A stretch of 64,000 nucleotides of DNA from Endomicrobium proavitum (lineage in GTDB: Bacteria; Elusimicrobiota; Endomicrobiia; Endomicrobiales; Endomicrobiaceae): the NCBI RefSeq assembly GCF_001027545.1, contig NZ_CP009498.1:682001-746000 (forward strand). The letters run 5' to 3'. The first letter of the stretch is position 1. Each line of letters starts with the position of its first letter. Of the stretch, positions 1 through 12,481 are shown in pieces. Made by a program: the position numbers and the translations under genes. Under the pieces are notes generated by a model. That model ran no database searches. It was not told the DNA's origin and saw only the letters and a program-made list of their open reading frames with translations.

Positions 1-204
1 ATCTAACGCTGCGCTTCCTGCTTTTTTCCCGAAAGTATCCGGCTTATATTGCAGCTCAAACGGCAAAACCGTAATAGTTTTTATTCCTCTCATATCAACA
101 ATCGGAGGACGTACAGTATTTACTCTTACCGTTGGTGCGGATGCGCACGAAAAAAGTATTGAGGCAAATGTAATTAAAATTAAATAACAGGAAAATTTTT
201 TCAT
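1..204 (-). CDS. Putative lipoprotein, N-terminal part (runs off window)
   Basis: Open frame of 68 codons from an ATG, with no stop before the window edge, so only the N-terminus is visible. A lysine start and hydrophobic stretch end in the lipobox LFSC at about residues 17-20, so it should be an outer- or inner-membrane lipoprotein. After the cysteine comes a short Ala/Pro/Val-rich segment, then TITVLPFE, a strand typical of CsgG/LpoB-like lipoproteins. That family assignment is only a suggestion from a few residues. It lies 51 bases after ruvC on the same strand and may be the last gene of the ATP-synthase transcript. Confidence 0.6.
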   Translation of the reverse strand, partial: MKKFSCYLILITFASILFSCASAPTVRVNTVRPPIVDMRGIKTITVLPFELQYKPDTFGKKAGSAALD

Positions 205-255
205 CTTACTCCGCGCGCTGTTTATTTTAGCATACAAAAAGTATTCTTCGTCAAT

Positions 256-849
256 TTATTGTTTACTGCGTTTTTTTAGAATTTCTAAAATTTGTTTTTC
301 GCTGAAACGGTCGGATTGCGTTCTGTTTTTTTTATACAAATTGTTGAGAGCGTCTTTGGGCAACGCATTAGAATTGTATTTTGTTGAGTTCAAGTGGCAT
401 ATTGCCATTGCAAGAGCGTCGGCAGCGTCATCGGGACGAGGAATTTCTTTTAAACCGAGAGCAGATTGAACCATTCTCTGCATTTGCTGCTTATCCGCCG
501 AACCGTAACCCGTTAGCGAAATTTTTACGCTGCGCGGATTATATTCGTATAAAGGTAATTTATTTTGCGCTATTGTTAAAACTATTGCGCCTCTCGCCTG
601 ACCTACCTGCGCAACCGTGGCGGCGCGCTTTAAGAAAAACAACTGTTCTATTGCAACAACGTTTGGTTTGTATTTATTTATAACTTCCTGAAGCTGTTTG
701 TTAATGCTTTGAAGTCTTTCTATTAAACTTTCTTTTGAAGTCGTAAGAATCGCCCCGTATGAAACGGGAATTATTTTTTCTCTTTCTATGGATTTTACCA
801 CTCCCCAACCGGTTGTTTCAATACCGGGGTCAATTCCTAAAACTATCAT
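256..849 (-). CDS. ruvC: Crossover junction endodeoxyribonuclease RuvC
   Basis: Resolves Holliday junctions together with RuvAB. The RNase H-like fold is recognisable from the GIDPG start (Asp7), the AIEQLFF motif (Glu68) and the C-terminal RPDDAADALA segment (Asp141, Asp144), which supply the metal-binding acidic residues. At 197 residues it is longer than the usual 160-175; the excess is a basic, asparagine-rich C-terminal tail. The start codon overlaps the yebC stop as TAATG, so the two are translationally coupled. yebC-ruvC neighbourhood is common in bacteria. ruvA and ruvB are not in the window. Confidence 0.95.
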   Translation of the reverse strand: MIVLGIDPGIETTGWGVVKSIEREKIIPVSYGAILTTSKESLIERLQSINKQLQEVINKYKPNVVAIEQLFFLKRAATVAQVGQARGAIVLTIAQNKLPLYEYNPRSVKISLTGYGSADKQQMQRMVQSALGLKEIPRPDDAADALAMAICHLNSTKYNSNALPKDALNNLYKKNRTQSDRFSEKQILEILKKRSKQ

Positions 850-1604
850 TAGTCTCCCAATTTTTCCATATCTTCCGCGGAAATATCAAAGTTTGCGTAA
901 ACGTTTTTTACGTCGTCGTGCTCTTCAAGTTCGTCCATAAGTTTAAGCATGCTTTTCGCATCGTCGCCGGTAAGCTTAACGTAGGTCTGCGGAATTAGTG
1001 AAATTTCCGCGGACTCCGAAGTTATATTTTTTTCTTTAAGCGCTGTTTTTACTTTATCCAAATCCGAAGGAGCGGTTACAATTTCATAAGTTTCGCTGTC
1101 GGGCTCGTTTTTAAAATCTTCAGCGCCTGCTTCCAACGCTATATTCATAAGAGTTTCTTCGTCGCCCGCGCTCTTTTGAACGGTTATATAACCTTTTCTG
1201 TCAAACATCCAGCCTACGGAACCTGTTTCTCCCAAATTGCCGTTATGCGATGAAAACATTTTTCTTATTTCAGACGCGGTTCTATTTTTGTTGTCGGTTG
1301 TAACTTCAACTATTAACGCAACTCCCGCCGGACCGTAACCTTCGTAATTTATTTCCTCATAAACCAAACCGGGGAGTTCGCCGGTGCCGCGCTGTATTGC
1401 TTTTTTAATATTGTCTTGAGGCATGTTGGCTACTTTAGCGTCTTCTATAACTTTTCTAAGACGGGCATTGTGCTCCAGCGCGCCGCCGCCTTCTTTTGCG
1501 GCTATAACTATTTCTCTGATAATTTTAGTAAAAACTTTACCTTTTTTTGCGTCTGTTGCGGCTTTTTTGTGTTTAATACTTGCCCACTTATTGTGACCTG
1601 ACAT
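849..1604 (-). CDS. yebC: YebC/PmpR family protein (TACO1-like)
   Basis: A member of the YebC/TACO1 family, long annotated as transcriptional regulators; some members act in translation of difficult (polyproline) stretches. The N-terminal signature [14 protein letters not shown] and the following KGKVFTKI are diagnostic, and 251 residues is normal length. It begins 15 bases after atpC and ends overlapping ruvC by one base, so it probably belongs to the same transcript as the ATP synthase genes. The specific role in this organism cannot be read from sequence. Confidence 0.95.
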   Translation of the reverse strand: MSGHNKWASIKHKKAATDAKKGKVFTKIIREIVIAAKEGGGALEHNARLRKVIEDAKVANMPQDNIKKAIQRGTGELPGLVYEEINYEGYGPAGVALIVEVTTDNKNRTASEIRKMFSSHNGNLGETGSVGWMFDRKGYITVQKSAGDEETLMNIALEAGAEDFKNEPDSETYEIVTAPSDLDKVKTALKEKNITSESAEISLIPQTYVKLTGDDAKSMLKLMDELEEHDDVKNVYANFDISAEDMEKLGD

Positions 1605-1619
1605 GGTAACGCTCCTGTA

Positions 1620-2033
1620 TTAGTTTTTTCTTTTTAAATTTATTCCCGATTTCAATTCAAAAACCGATTTTTTAAGCTGCGATTCCACCACGGACATATC
1701 AACTGAATTTTTTTTCTTTTCTTTTATTTCTTTTGCAAGTTTCATGGCTTTTTCTATTTTTTCTCTGTTTGCGTCGTCTTGAATTGCAAACTCCGCAACT
1801 ATATTTGTTTTACCGTTAAAAATTTCTATAAACCCGCCGGTAACTATTATTATTTTTGCTCCCGACAATTCCGTTTGAAGAAGAATTTGCCCTTCAACAA
1901 GTTTTGTAACAAGGTTGGCATGTCCGGGCAAAACGGTAATAACGCCGCTTGCCGTAGGAAACGACGCCGACAAAACGTTGCCTTTAAAAGAACTTCCTTC
2001 AGGAGATAATATTTCAAGTTCAAAAGTATTCAT
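1620..2033 (-). CDS. atpC: ATP synthase F1 epsilon subunit
   Basis: Central-stalk subunit that couples c-ring rotation to the catalytic head and can inhibit ATP hydrolysis. The N-terminal beta-sandwich (FELEILSPEG start, then GVITVLPGHANL) is clear and is followed by a lysine-rich helical hairpin. At 137 residues it is of normal size. It is the last ATP synthase gene, 23 bases after atpD, as in the standard operon order. Confidence 0.95.
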   Translation of the reverse strand: MNTFELEILSPEGSSFKGNVLSASFPTASGVITVLPGHANLVTKLVEGQILLQTELSGAKIIIVTGGFIEIFNGKTNIVAEFAIQDDANREKIEKAMKLAKEIKEKKKNSVDMSVVESQLKKSVFELKSGINLKRKN

Positions 2034-2056
2034 TTAATTAATTTTCTTTTTTTAGA

Positions 2057-4293
<2,237 letters not shown>

Positions 4294-4319
<26 letters not shown>

Positions 4320-5835
4320 AATTATTTATTTTTTTAAAACTCTTTATTGTATTTTCAATTTCAGATTTTAAAGCGTCGTCAATTTTTGCGCCGGTTAAAA
4401 GTTTTTTAACTTGTTCGGGCGCCGTTTTTTTAACGTAAGCAATCATTTCTTTTTCTACTTCTTTAAGTTTGCCGGCGTCTATGTCGTCAAAAAGTCCGTT
4501 TGTTACCGCAAATATTGACAAAATTTCCGAAATCTCGTCGTAAGGCGCATATTGCGGCTGTTTTAAAATTTCAGTTATTCGTTTTCCTCTTTCAAGCCTC
4601 TTGAGAGTGTCTTCGTCAAGGTCGCTTCCAAACTGAGCAAAAGACTGAAGTTCTCTAAACTGCGAAAGTTCAAGCCTTACGGGGCCTGCAAGCTGTTTCA
4701 TAGATTTTGTCTGCGCCGCTCCGCCTACGCGCGAAACCGAAAGACCTACGTTAATAGCCGGACGAATTCCCGAGTTAAACAAATCCGCTTCAAGATATAT
4801 CTGCCCGTCGGTAATAGAGATTACGTTTGTAGGAACATAGGCTGATAAATCGTTGCCTTGAGTTTCTATTATAGGAAGCGCGGTAAGCGTGCCGCCGCCT
4901 TTTTTGTCGGAAAGCCGCGAGGCTCTTTCAAGAAGCCTTGAGTGCAAATAAAAAATATCTCCCGGATACGCTTCGCGTCCGGCGGGTCTTTTAATTAACA
5001 AGGAAATTTGTCTGTACGCCCACGCGTGCTTTGTTAAATCGTCGTAAACAACCAAAACGTCTTCGCCTTTATCCATAAAATATTCGCCTATGGCGCACGC
5101 CGCAAGAGGCGCTATATACTGCATGGAAGCAGGGTCTGAAGCGGTTGCCGCCACGATAATTGTGTAATCCATCGCGCCCTCTTCTTTAAGCTTTGCGGTT
5201 ATCGCGGCAAGGTTTGACTGTTTCTGCCCTATTGAACAATATATGCATATAACTCTTTTCAAGCCCATGTCCAACTTTTTCTGATTAATTATAGCGTCTA
5301 TGGCAATAGCGGTTTTACCCGTGCTGCGGTCGCCGATTATAAGCTCTCTTTGCCCTCTGCCTATTGGCGTCATGGCGTCTATTGACGTTATTCCTGTTTT
5401 TAAAGGTCTGTCAACCGAACCTCTTTCTATAATTCCGGGAGCAATTTTCTCAACGGGATAACGCACAGGTTTTTCAATTTTAAGCTCTTTGCCGTCTATG
5501 GGGCGACCTACTGCGTTAACTACTCTTCCCACAAGAGCGTCTGAAACGGCGACGCTTAAAATATTCCCCGTAGCTTTTATTTTCATGCCGCGGGTTATAT
5601 GTCCGGAATCCGTAAGCAAAACTATTGATACGTAATCTTCGTCTATATTTAAAACAAACCCGAGAGAACCGTCGTCAAACTCAACTTCTTCGTAATAACC
5701 CACGTTTGAAAGTCCGGAGGCTTTTACAATTTCGTCGCCGATAGTTTCTACCACGCCGAAATTTATAAGTTCGGCGGATACTTCTTTTGAATATAATTGT
5801 TTTTCAATTTGCTGTATTATCTCTTCGGGTTTCAT
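4294..5835 (-). CDS. atpA: ATP synthase F1 alpha subunit
   Basis: Regulatory nucleotide-binding subunit of F1. The P-loop GDRSTGKT is at residues 168-175, with the expected family blocks (GRVVNAVGRPIDG, VSRVGGAAQTKSMK) and a length of 513. Its start overlaps the atpH stop by four bases and its end overlaps atpG by 26 bases. Confidence 0.97.
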
Positions 5836-6188
5836 ATATTTTCCTTTACCGAGTCAAGCATTCTTTTTATTATTCCCGCTACGCTGTAATCCATTATAAA
5901 ATCGCCGTATTCAAAACGGACTCCGGCTATTATATTTTCGTCGTCGCGCTTATAAGAAATATTTTTATTTGCAAAAAGCGCGGATATTCTTTTTTTATTT
6001 TCTTCGCTTATTTCGCCGGCAAAATTTACGTTTGCGTTTTTATCTTTTATTTCCCTTGCAAGAAACATGGAAAAAAGTTTTAAATCTTTTCTTTGAAACA
6101 AAGAAAAAACGCGCTGCAAATTGTTTTCCGACAATTCGCCGCTTTCAACTACAGCTTTTGCAAGTTCTTTAATTTGGGTTCTTTTCAT
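5832..6188 (-). CDS. atpH: ATP synthase F1 delta subunit, short form
   Basis: Peripheral-stalk cap that ties the b dimer to alpha. Position between atpF and atpA and the C-terminal pattern (IIAGVRFEYGDFIMDYSVAGIIKRML, compared with the usual GGxxIxxGDxxxDxSxxxxL) identify it. It has only 118 residues, against about 175-180 in most bacteria. The missing part is the N-terminal six-helix domain, reduced to two or three predicted helices. Flanking overlaps (20 bases with atpF, 4 with atpA) leave no room for a longer start, so the shortness is real. Confidence 0.85.
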   Translation of the reverse strand: MKRTQIKELAKAVVESGELSENNLQRVFSLFQRKDLKLFSMFLAREIKDKNANVNFAGEISEENKKRISALFANKNISYKRDDENIIAGVRFEYGDFIMDYSVAGIIKRMLDSVKENI

Positions 6189-6684
6189 ATTCTTCTATTT
6201 TGTCTAAAGCTCGCGAAATTACTTTTTGCTTTTCGTCGCCGGTAAACAAATCCGACAAAACTTTTGAAACAAGTTTTCCTGAAATGTCGGCGGATATTTT
6301 GCCTATCTGCTTATTTAAATTTTCAAACTCTGCGGCGGCTTTTTGTTTTGCGTCGTCAACAATTTGCTGCGAACGTTTTTTAGCGTCGTCGGTAAGTTTG
6401 ATTTTTGTTTCTTCAAGAGAAGCTTTTGCGGCAACAGCCAAAGCGTCGGCGTCTGTTTTTGCGGACGTTAAAATTTTATCTCTCTCTTGACCGGCATTTT
6501 CAAGCGCGGCTCTTGCGTCTTGCGCGTCTTGCAAAGACTGGTCAACAATGCGCTTTCTCTCGTCAAGCATTTTCTTAAGAGGTTTAAAAAGAAATTTCTT
6601 TAAGATAAACGCTATTATAAGAAAATTAGCAAGCTGAAATAAAAATAAGTTTGTTTCTAAACCGAACTTTTTTATGATTTCCAT
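6169..6684 (-). CDS. atpF: ATP synthase F0 b subunit
   Basis: Membrane-anchored peripheral stalk. One N-terminal membrane helix (about residues 10-32) is followed by a long charged, alanine-rich helix with coiled-coil character (KKRSQQIVDDAKQKAAAEFE). Length is 171 residues. Only one b-type gene is present, so the stalk should be a homodimer. It overlaps atpH by 20 bases. Confidence 0.94.
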   Translation of the reverse strand: MEIIKKFGLETNLFLFQLANFLIIAFILKKFLFKPLKKMLDERKRIVDQSLQDAQDARAALENAGQERDKILTSAKTDADALAVAAKASLEETKIKLTDDAKKRSQQIVDDAKQKAAAEFENLNKQIGKISADISGKLVSKVLSDLFTGDEKQKVISRALDKIEEYEKNPN

Positions 6685-6701
6685 TTGGGTCTCTTTTTAA
6701 A

Positions 6702-7650
<949 letters not shown>

Positions 7651-7651
7651 T

Positions 7652-9955
7652 TTATTTTAAAACTCCGGCTTTTTTCAAATAATTTATAGCATCGGCATCG
7701 TCGTAATCTATCTGATATATTTCTTTCCACTGCTGCAAAGCATTGTTTTTTTCACCGAGTTTTGCGTAAGCAAGCGCAAGATTTTTCTTCATAACAATAT
7801 ATGCGGGAACTAATTTCAGCCCTTTAACGTAAGCGTCCACGGCCGCCTTAATTTGCCCGTGCGACTGATAGAAATTTCCAAGCTGCAAATAAGTTTCGGC
7901 GTAATCGCCGTCTCTTCTTTTTGCCCAGCCGCCGTCGGGGGAGTTTCTGTCTTCAACCCAAAGGCTGTGCGGAGGTTTGCTTAAATTCTGCGGATACGCC
8001 AAATGCGCGTAGTAAGCTTCTTCCGCGGTTTTTAAATCTCCGACGCTTTCAAAAAGTTTTGCAACTCCGTAGTAAGTAAGCGGATATATCGGGTCTATTG
8101 CAATATACTCTTTATAATATTTTACTGCGTTGAAAAATGCGTTTTCTATAACTCTGTTTTGCTGCTCTATAACTTCTTGGGATTTTCCCGAATTTATAAA
8201 CTCTTGTCTTAATTTTCTGGCGTCGTCAAATATTTTTGAATACATAACGCCCGCAAGATATTTTGACTGCACGTAATTCGGCGCAAGGTGCCACAATCCG
8301 ATTATTTCAGACCCGCTTCTTAACGGATCTCCGGCATAACCTTTAAACATGCGTTCAGCCATCATAGGGTCGCCGGCTTGCCATCTGTCTATGTAAACGT
8401 TAGTTTTAAAATATTTAGACATCGGATACGACGGGTTATTTTTATTTACCGCGTCGTACGTTGCAAGCGCCTTGTTCCAGTTATTCATTTTTGAAAACTG
8501 TATAGCCTGCGAGTGAAGAATATCGGCTTTAAAATATCCCGCAAAATATACTATTGCGTAAATAAAAATTACGGCAATAATTATCTGCAAAATGATTTTT
8601 ACCGGCGAGCTTAAAACATTTTTTAATTTTTCACAATCGCCTTTATTTTTAGCAAGGTGAACAGCTATAGATATAGTTATTCCTATAAGCAGCCACAACA
8701 TAACGCCCGACGAAACAAACCTTAACGAAACGCAGACGAAATCGTGCGAAAGTTTTGCCGCAAACGCCGATATAACGCCAAGCTGTATGTAAGCTAAAGG
8801 TCCGTCGCGGGTTTTATTGGACGAGTTCAAATACAGCGTGTTTTTATATCCGAGAGTAAATACAAACACTATCAAAAGCAGAAATATGCTTATGCCTAAT
8901 ATTCCTTCATCAAACCACACTTCAAGATATTCGTTTTCCGGGTGGTCGCTTTCGGTGTTATGCTTGCCTTCTATAAAAAATATTTGCGGTCTTCTGTATG
9001 CCGGATATGTTACGTAAAACGAGCCTATGCCTGTTCCCAAAACGGGGTTTGTGTTTATCATCTCCCAGCACGACATCCATGTAAACACTCTGAAAGATAC
9101 GCTGTCGGTTCTCTCTTTTGCTTTGGCTATTACGCCGTAAAATGCAATTCCCACAAAAACGCAGACTATAACGCCTATTGCTATAAGAGCTTCTTTTTTT
9201 ATTTTATCTCTTAAAAATATCAAAACGTAAACGGCGGCAAATGTGAACGTGCCTACGGCAAAACCTATCCATGCGCCTTTGGAGAAAGTAGCTATAACGT
9301 TAACAACTATCAGCGCCCACAAAAACAACAGGTAAAACTTTTTTTTGCGCATAAAAAGCGCAAGCACTATAGGGTTCATAACTATAAGAAAATCGCCGAA
9401 AAAGTTCGGGTTTCCGAATGTGGACATAACTCTGTATCCGAACGCCTGTCTCCACAAAAACGGATCAAGCCCGCTGCGCGCCGGCACGGGAAACAGCCAG
9501 TAATCCAACAGCTGTATAACGCCGTAAACGCACGCCACGTAAGCGGCAAAAATAAGCCAATTTTTTATTCTCAAAAGTTTATTCTCGTCGTCAAACTCGG
9601 TTATTACTATTATTGCCAAAAAGCAGTATATAAATCTTCTTGTAAATTCGTTAAAGCTGGTAAGTTTGAAAGGCGAGATTGCATAAGACAAAAGCCCCGA
9701 CGCAAGAAAAAGCAAAATAGGAAGCAAGTATATTAAGTTGTCTTTGAAAAAACTAAAATCGTTCTCTTCAATTTTTAAAATAAGCCAGTTCATTATAAGA
9801 AACAAACCGCCCATCTGCAAAAGAGTTATTTTTATCTGCGCGGAATCGTAAGTTTTAAGATAAAAAGAAACCGCAATAAGAAAATAAAGAATAGGCAAAC
9901 CGTATAAAATTACTTTCTTTAAAATGTTTTGAAAAAACGTTGGAGAAGAGTTCAT
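7652..9955 (-). CDS. O-antigen ligase-like membrane protein with C-terminal TPR repeats
   Basis: 767 residues. The N-terminal ~450 residues hold 10-12 predicted membrane helices with the Wzy/WaaL pattern: a large loop containing GTGIGSFYVTYP and the acidic HPENEYLEVWFDEGILG segment typical of the ligase core. The C-terminal ~300 residues are extracytoplasmic and contain several TPR-like helical pairs (for example AETYLQLGNFYQSHGQIKAAVDAYVKGLKLVP). Such proteins join or polymerise polysaccharide at the periplasmic face; which glycan is unknown. It has an AAGGA ribosome site and a near-consensus promoter, and runs directly into atpB, an odd pairing. Confidence 0.85.
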   Translation of the reverse strand: MNSSPTFFQNILKKVILYGLPILYFLIAVSFYLKTYDSAQIKITLLQMGGLFLIMNWLILKIEENDFSFFKDNLIYLLPILLFLASGLLSYAISPFKLTSFNEFTRRFIYCFLAIIVITEFDDENKLLRIKNWLIFAAYVACVYGVIQLLDYWLFPVPARSGLDPFLWRQAFGYRVMSTFGNPNFFGDFLIVMNPIVLALFMRKKKFYLLFLWALIVVNVIATFSKGAWIGFAVGTFTFAAVYVLIFLRDKIKKEALIAIGVIVCVFVGIAFYGVIAKAKERTDSVSFRVFTWMSCWEMINTNPVLGTGIGSFYVTYPAYRRPQIFFIEGKHNTESDHPENEYLEVWFDEGILGISIFLLLIVFVFTLGYKNTLYLNSSNKTRDGPLAYIQLGVISAFAAKLSHDFVCVSLRFVSSGVMLWLLIGITISIAVHLAKNKGDCEKLKNVLSSPVKIILQIIIAVIFIYAIVYFAGYFKADILHSQAIQFSKMNNWNKALATYDAVNKNNPSYPMSKYFKTNVYIDRWQAGDPMMAERMFKGYAGDPLRSGSEIIGLWHLAPNYVQSKYLAGVMYSKIFDDARKLRQEFINSGKSQEVIEQQNRVIENAFFNAVKYYKEYIAIDPIYPLTYYGVAKLFESVGDLKTAEEAYYAHLAYPQNLSKPPHSLWVEDRNSPDGGWAKRRDGDYAETYLQLGNFYQSHGQIKAAVDAYVKGLKLVPAYIVMKKNLALAYAKLGEKNNALQQWKEIYQIDYDDADAINYLKKAGVLK

Positions 9956-9991
9956 TAGACCATCCTTTTTTGATATAAAAATATTGCATAA

Positions 9992-10020
9992 ATTATACTT
10001 TTTAGAGACTATTTAGTCAA
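9992..10020 (-). promoter_or_regulatory. Sigma70-type promoter for the ligase-ATP synthase operon
   Basis: On the minus strand TTGACT, a 17-base spacer and TATAAT. Transcription should start near 9985, about 30 bases before the start codon of the ligase/TPR gene. No other good promoter was seen between that gene and atpC, so this one may serve the whole ATP synthase cluster. Confidence 0.75.
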
Positions 10021-10320
10021 ATAAAATAAGCATTCAAAAGTCAATTAATTAAAAGGCGGAAAAGTTGAAAGTTTGAGCAGTGTTTTTATAAAATATTTTG
10101 AATCGGTATTTTACGATAGCGAACAAAAATTTAGGACACATTAATACTAACATAACCGCGTAAATATATACAAACTTCCAGCCACACGAGCATTTCGGCG
10201 TTGTAAACCGTATAAATATTGATGTAAAAAAGCCAAAGGTTTGATTTGTGATTAATTTGCAAGCATGGCGCGAATATACCCGATAACAACTGAATACCTT
10301 TGACCGCTTTAAAAACAGAA

Positions 10321-10369
10321 AAACACCGTCGTGGTTTTAAGCTTTTCAACTTTCCCATACGGTGTTTTA
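10321..10369 (-). terminator. Terminator downstream of tRNA-Thr
   Basis: Inverted repeat AAACACCGT / ACGGTGTTT separated by about 29 bases, followed by a T-rich run on the minus strand. It lies 14 bases past the 3' end of the tRNA. Confidence 0.55.
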
Positions 10370-10382
10370 TTTTCTTCTATTT

Positions 10383-10455
10383 AGCCGACGATAGGATTTG
10401 AACCTACGACCCATTGCTTACGAAGCAATTGCTCTACCAGCTGAGCTACGTCGGC
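10383..10455 (-). tRNA. tRNA-Thr (anticodon CGU)
   Basis: 73 bases folding into a full cloverleaf: 7-bp acceptor GCCGACG/CGTCGGC, D arm GCTC/GAGC, anticodon stem ATTGC/GCAAT with loop TTCGTAA (anticodon CGT, reading ACG), T arm GTAGG/CCTAT with TTCAAAT loop, discriminator U. The CCA end is not encoded. Confidence 0.97.
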
Positions 10456-10500
10456 ATATAAGAAATTTAAGAGGTTAAAGACAAAGAGATAGGAAAGCTA

Positions 10501-10529
10501 TATTTATCATTTATAAAAACTTTAGTCAA
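10501..10529 (-). promoter_or_regulatory. Likely promoter of tRNA-Thr
   Basis: TTGACT, a 17-base spacer and TAAATA on the minus strand, just past the xerD stop. Predicted start is about 40 bases ahead of the mature tRNA 5' end. Confidence 0.5.
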
Positions 10530-10532
10530 GTT

Positions 10533-11417
10533 TTAACTTCTCGGGTGAAACTTTTTGTGTTGGGATTTAATTTTAGCATTATCTAAATGGGTATAAATTT
10601 GAGTTGTTGAAATGGAGCTGTGCCCAAGCATTTCCTGGACGAAACGTATGTCTGCTCCTCCCGAAAGAAGATGACTGGCAAAAGAGTGTCTAAGCGTGTG
10701 CGGCGTAATATTTTTAACGATCCCCGCATTTTTTGCTATGTTTTTAAGTTGGCGCCAAAATTCAATTCTTGATATTTTTTTACCCAGCCGCGTTATAAAA
10801 ATATTATCTTCCTCGCCGGATTTCGGCTTTCTTTTTTTAAGATAAACGTTTATAAAATCTTTGGCTTTATTGCCAAAAGGTATAAGCCTTTCTTTAGAAC
10901 CTTTTCCTAAAACCTTCAAAAAACATTCTTCAAGATTTATGTTTGAAAATTTTAAATTTATAAGTTCGGAAACTCTTAAGCCCGTTGCGTATAAAAGTTC
11001 AAGCATAGCTCTGTTTCTTATATTTGTTTCGTCCGTTGCGGATACCGAAGTTAAAAGCGCGTCAACCTCTTCGGAAGAAAGCATTCCGGGAAGATGTTCC
11101 GGAATTTTCGGAGCCGTAAGATATACAGTAGGGTTTGTTTTTATAAGTTCTTCTACAATTAAAAATTTATAAAACTGCCGCAGCGTTTCCATCATTCTGT
11201 ATAAAGAACGCGGCTTTAAACCTTCGTTTTTTATTTCCCACAAAAAATCGGTTATGTCGTTATGTTCAAAATTTTCTACGGCAATATTTTTCTTTTGCGC
11301 GTAAACAAAAAATTTAGAAAGGTCTGATTTGTAGGCAAGCGCAGTATTTTTCGCCAATCCTTTTTCAATAATTATGTATGAGATAAAATCAGCGATGGTT
11401 TTTTTTAAATCAATCAT
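10533..11417 (-). CDS. xerD: Site-specific tyrosine recombinase XerD/XerC
   Basis: Resolves chromosome dimers at dif. The N-terminal SAM-like core-binding domain (about residues 1-95) is followed by the catalytic domain with Arg148 (ATGLRVSEL), Lys172, His240 and Arg243 (PHTLRHSFASHLL), His266 (LGHSS) and Tyr275. Length of 294 fits XerC/D; internal features look slightly more XerD-like, but the two cannot be separated with certainty. It is the last gene of an operon beginning with ftsK, its functional partner. It overlaps the upstream gene by 8 bases. Confidence 0.92.
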   Translation of the reverse strand: MIDLKKTIADFISYIIIEKGLAKNTALAYKSDLSKFFVYAQKKNIAVENFEHNDITDFLWEIKNEGLKPRSLYRMMETLRQFYKFLIVEELIKTNPTVYLTAPKIPEHLPGMLSSEEVDALLTSVSATDETNIRNRAMLELLYATGLRVSELINLKFSNINLEECFLKVLGKGSKERLIPFGNKAKDFINVYLKKRKPKSGEEDNIFITRLGKKISRIEFWRQLKNIAKNAGIVKNITPHTLRHSFASHLLSGGADIRFVQEMLGHSSISTTQIYTHLDNAKIKSQHKKFHPRS

Positions 11418-12033
11418 TTTTTAAATACGGGTTATGACGAAGTTCGTTTGCTATTGTAGTTTGACTGCCGTGTCCGGGGTAAACCACTGTTGACGGCGGA
11501 AGTTTTTTAAGTTTTTCAAGCGAGCGCGTCATATCTTCATAACTGCTGCCCGGAAAATCAGTTCTGCCTATTGTGCCTGCAAAAAGCGTATCGCCGGTTA
11601 TTACAAAGCCGTCAAACAAAAGACTCATCCCCCCCGCGGTATGCCCGGGAGTGTGAATAACTTTAAAAACCGTAAAAGAAAGTTTAACTTCCTGACCGTC
11701 TAAAAAAAGAATATCGGCTTTTGCCGACTGCGCGGCTGAAAACAATGCCGAAGCATTTATATTAGGGTTAGCAACCATTTCCGCTTCGTCTTTGTAAACG
11801 GCAAGAGGAACGGCAAACTCTTTTTTTATTTCATTATCCGACAACATGTGGTCATAATGTCCGTGCGTGTTGATAAGCATCTCGGGAGAAAACCCCGCCG
11901 CTTTAACTTCTTTTATAATTTTTGCGCCGTCTTCGCCCGGGTCTATTATTGCGGATTTTAATGTTTGATCGTCGTAAACTATATAACAGTTTACTTCAAG
12001 CGGTCCTGAAATTATTTTTTTTACTTTAAGCAT
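11410..12033 (-). CDS. MBL-fold metallo-hydrolase (glyoxalase II-like)
   Basis: 207-residue metallo-beta-lactamase fold protein with the metal-binding NTHGHYDHM motif, a downstream HTPGHTAGG histidine, GDTLFAGTIGRTDFPG, and a final PGHG. This is the YcbL/hydroxyacylglutathione-hydrolase-like subgroup; the natural thioester substrate is not known. It overlaps both pgpA and xerD by 8 bases. Confidence 0.9.
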   Translation of the reverse strand: MLKVKKIISGPLEVNCYIVYDDQTLKSAIIDPGEDGAKIIKEVKAAGFSPEMLINTHGHYDHMLSDNEIKKEFAVPLAVYKDEAEMVANPNINASALFSAAQSAKADILFLDGQEVKLSFTVFKVIHTPGHTAGGMSLLFDGFVITGDTLFAGTIGRTDFPGSSYEDMTRSLEKLKKLPPSTVVYPGHGSQTTIANELRHNPYLKND

Positions 12034-12481
12034 TTTGCGATATAACCCTTATAGCCTGTAAAATTAAATTTGCAAAAACTCCGGCAAAAATATCGTCAAC
12101 GGTTATTCCGAAACCGCCGCGAAAAATTTGCGCTTTTTTTATAAACAGCGGTTTTGTTATGTCAAAAATTCTAAACAAAACAAAAGCGGCAACCAAATAC
12201 GCAACCGTCTGCGGCAGAAATGCGGCAGCAACCCAAACTCCGGCGACTTCGTCTATAACTATGCGCTGATCGTCTTTGGATTGATAAATATCTTCCGCAA
12301 GATGCGAAATAACAACCGAAACAAAAAACATGCATACGACTACAGGAATTTGCGCGTAATAATTTGCCGGCGCAAAAAACGCCCACAGCAAAATTCCTAT
12401 AATGCTGCCGAAAGTTCCGGGAGCATCTTTAATGTAGCCTACGCCGAAAACAGACGAGAAAAAAAGAGTAATTTTATTCAT
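12026..12481 (-). CDS. pgpA: Phosphatidylglycerophosphatase A
   Basis: Removes phosphate from phosphatidylglycerophosphate to give phosphatidylglycerol. Membrane protein of 151 residues with the family motifs GxxxxAPGTFGS near the start, IDEVAGVW in the middle and GFGITVDDIFAG at the end. It directly follows pgsA, overlapping 8 bases, so the two consecutive steps of phosphatidylglycerol synthesis are encoded together. Confidence 0.93.
   Translation of the reverse strand: MNKITLFFSSVFGVGYIKDAPGTFGSIIGILLWAFFAPANYYAQIPVVVCMFFVSVVISHLAEDIYQSKDDQRIVIDEVAGVWVAAAFLPQTVAYLVAAFVLFRIFDITKPLFIKKAQIFRGGFGITVDDIFAGVFANLILQAIRVISQNA

Larger units (their letters stand above)
9956..10382. other. Gene-poor stretch between tRNA-Thr and the ligase gene
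   Basis: About 430 bases holding the promoter just described, the tRNA terminator and otherwise very AT-rich sequence. A 75-codon minus-strand frame exists (10131-10358), but it starts inside the terminator stem and has no ribosome site or recognisable similarity. I see no supported gene. Confidence 0.6.

Noticed and set aside
10131-10358. 75-codon minus-strand frame after tRNA-Thr
   Set aside because: Starts within the tRNA terminator stem, lacks a ribosome site and has no recognisable similarity.
11629-11635. C7 run in the MBL-fold gene as a phase-variation tract
   Set aside because: Runs of seven also occur in other ordinary genes of the window, and the frame is intact; only the G9 and G10 tracts stand out.
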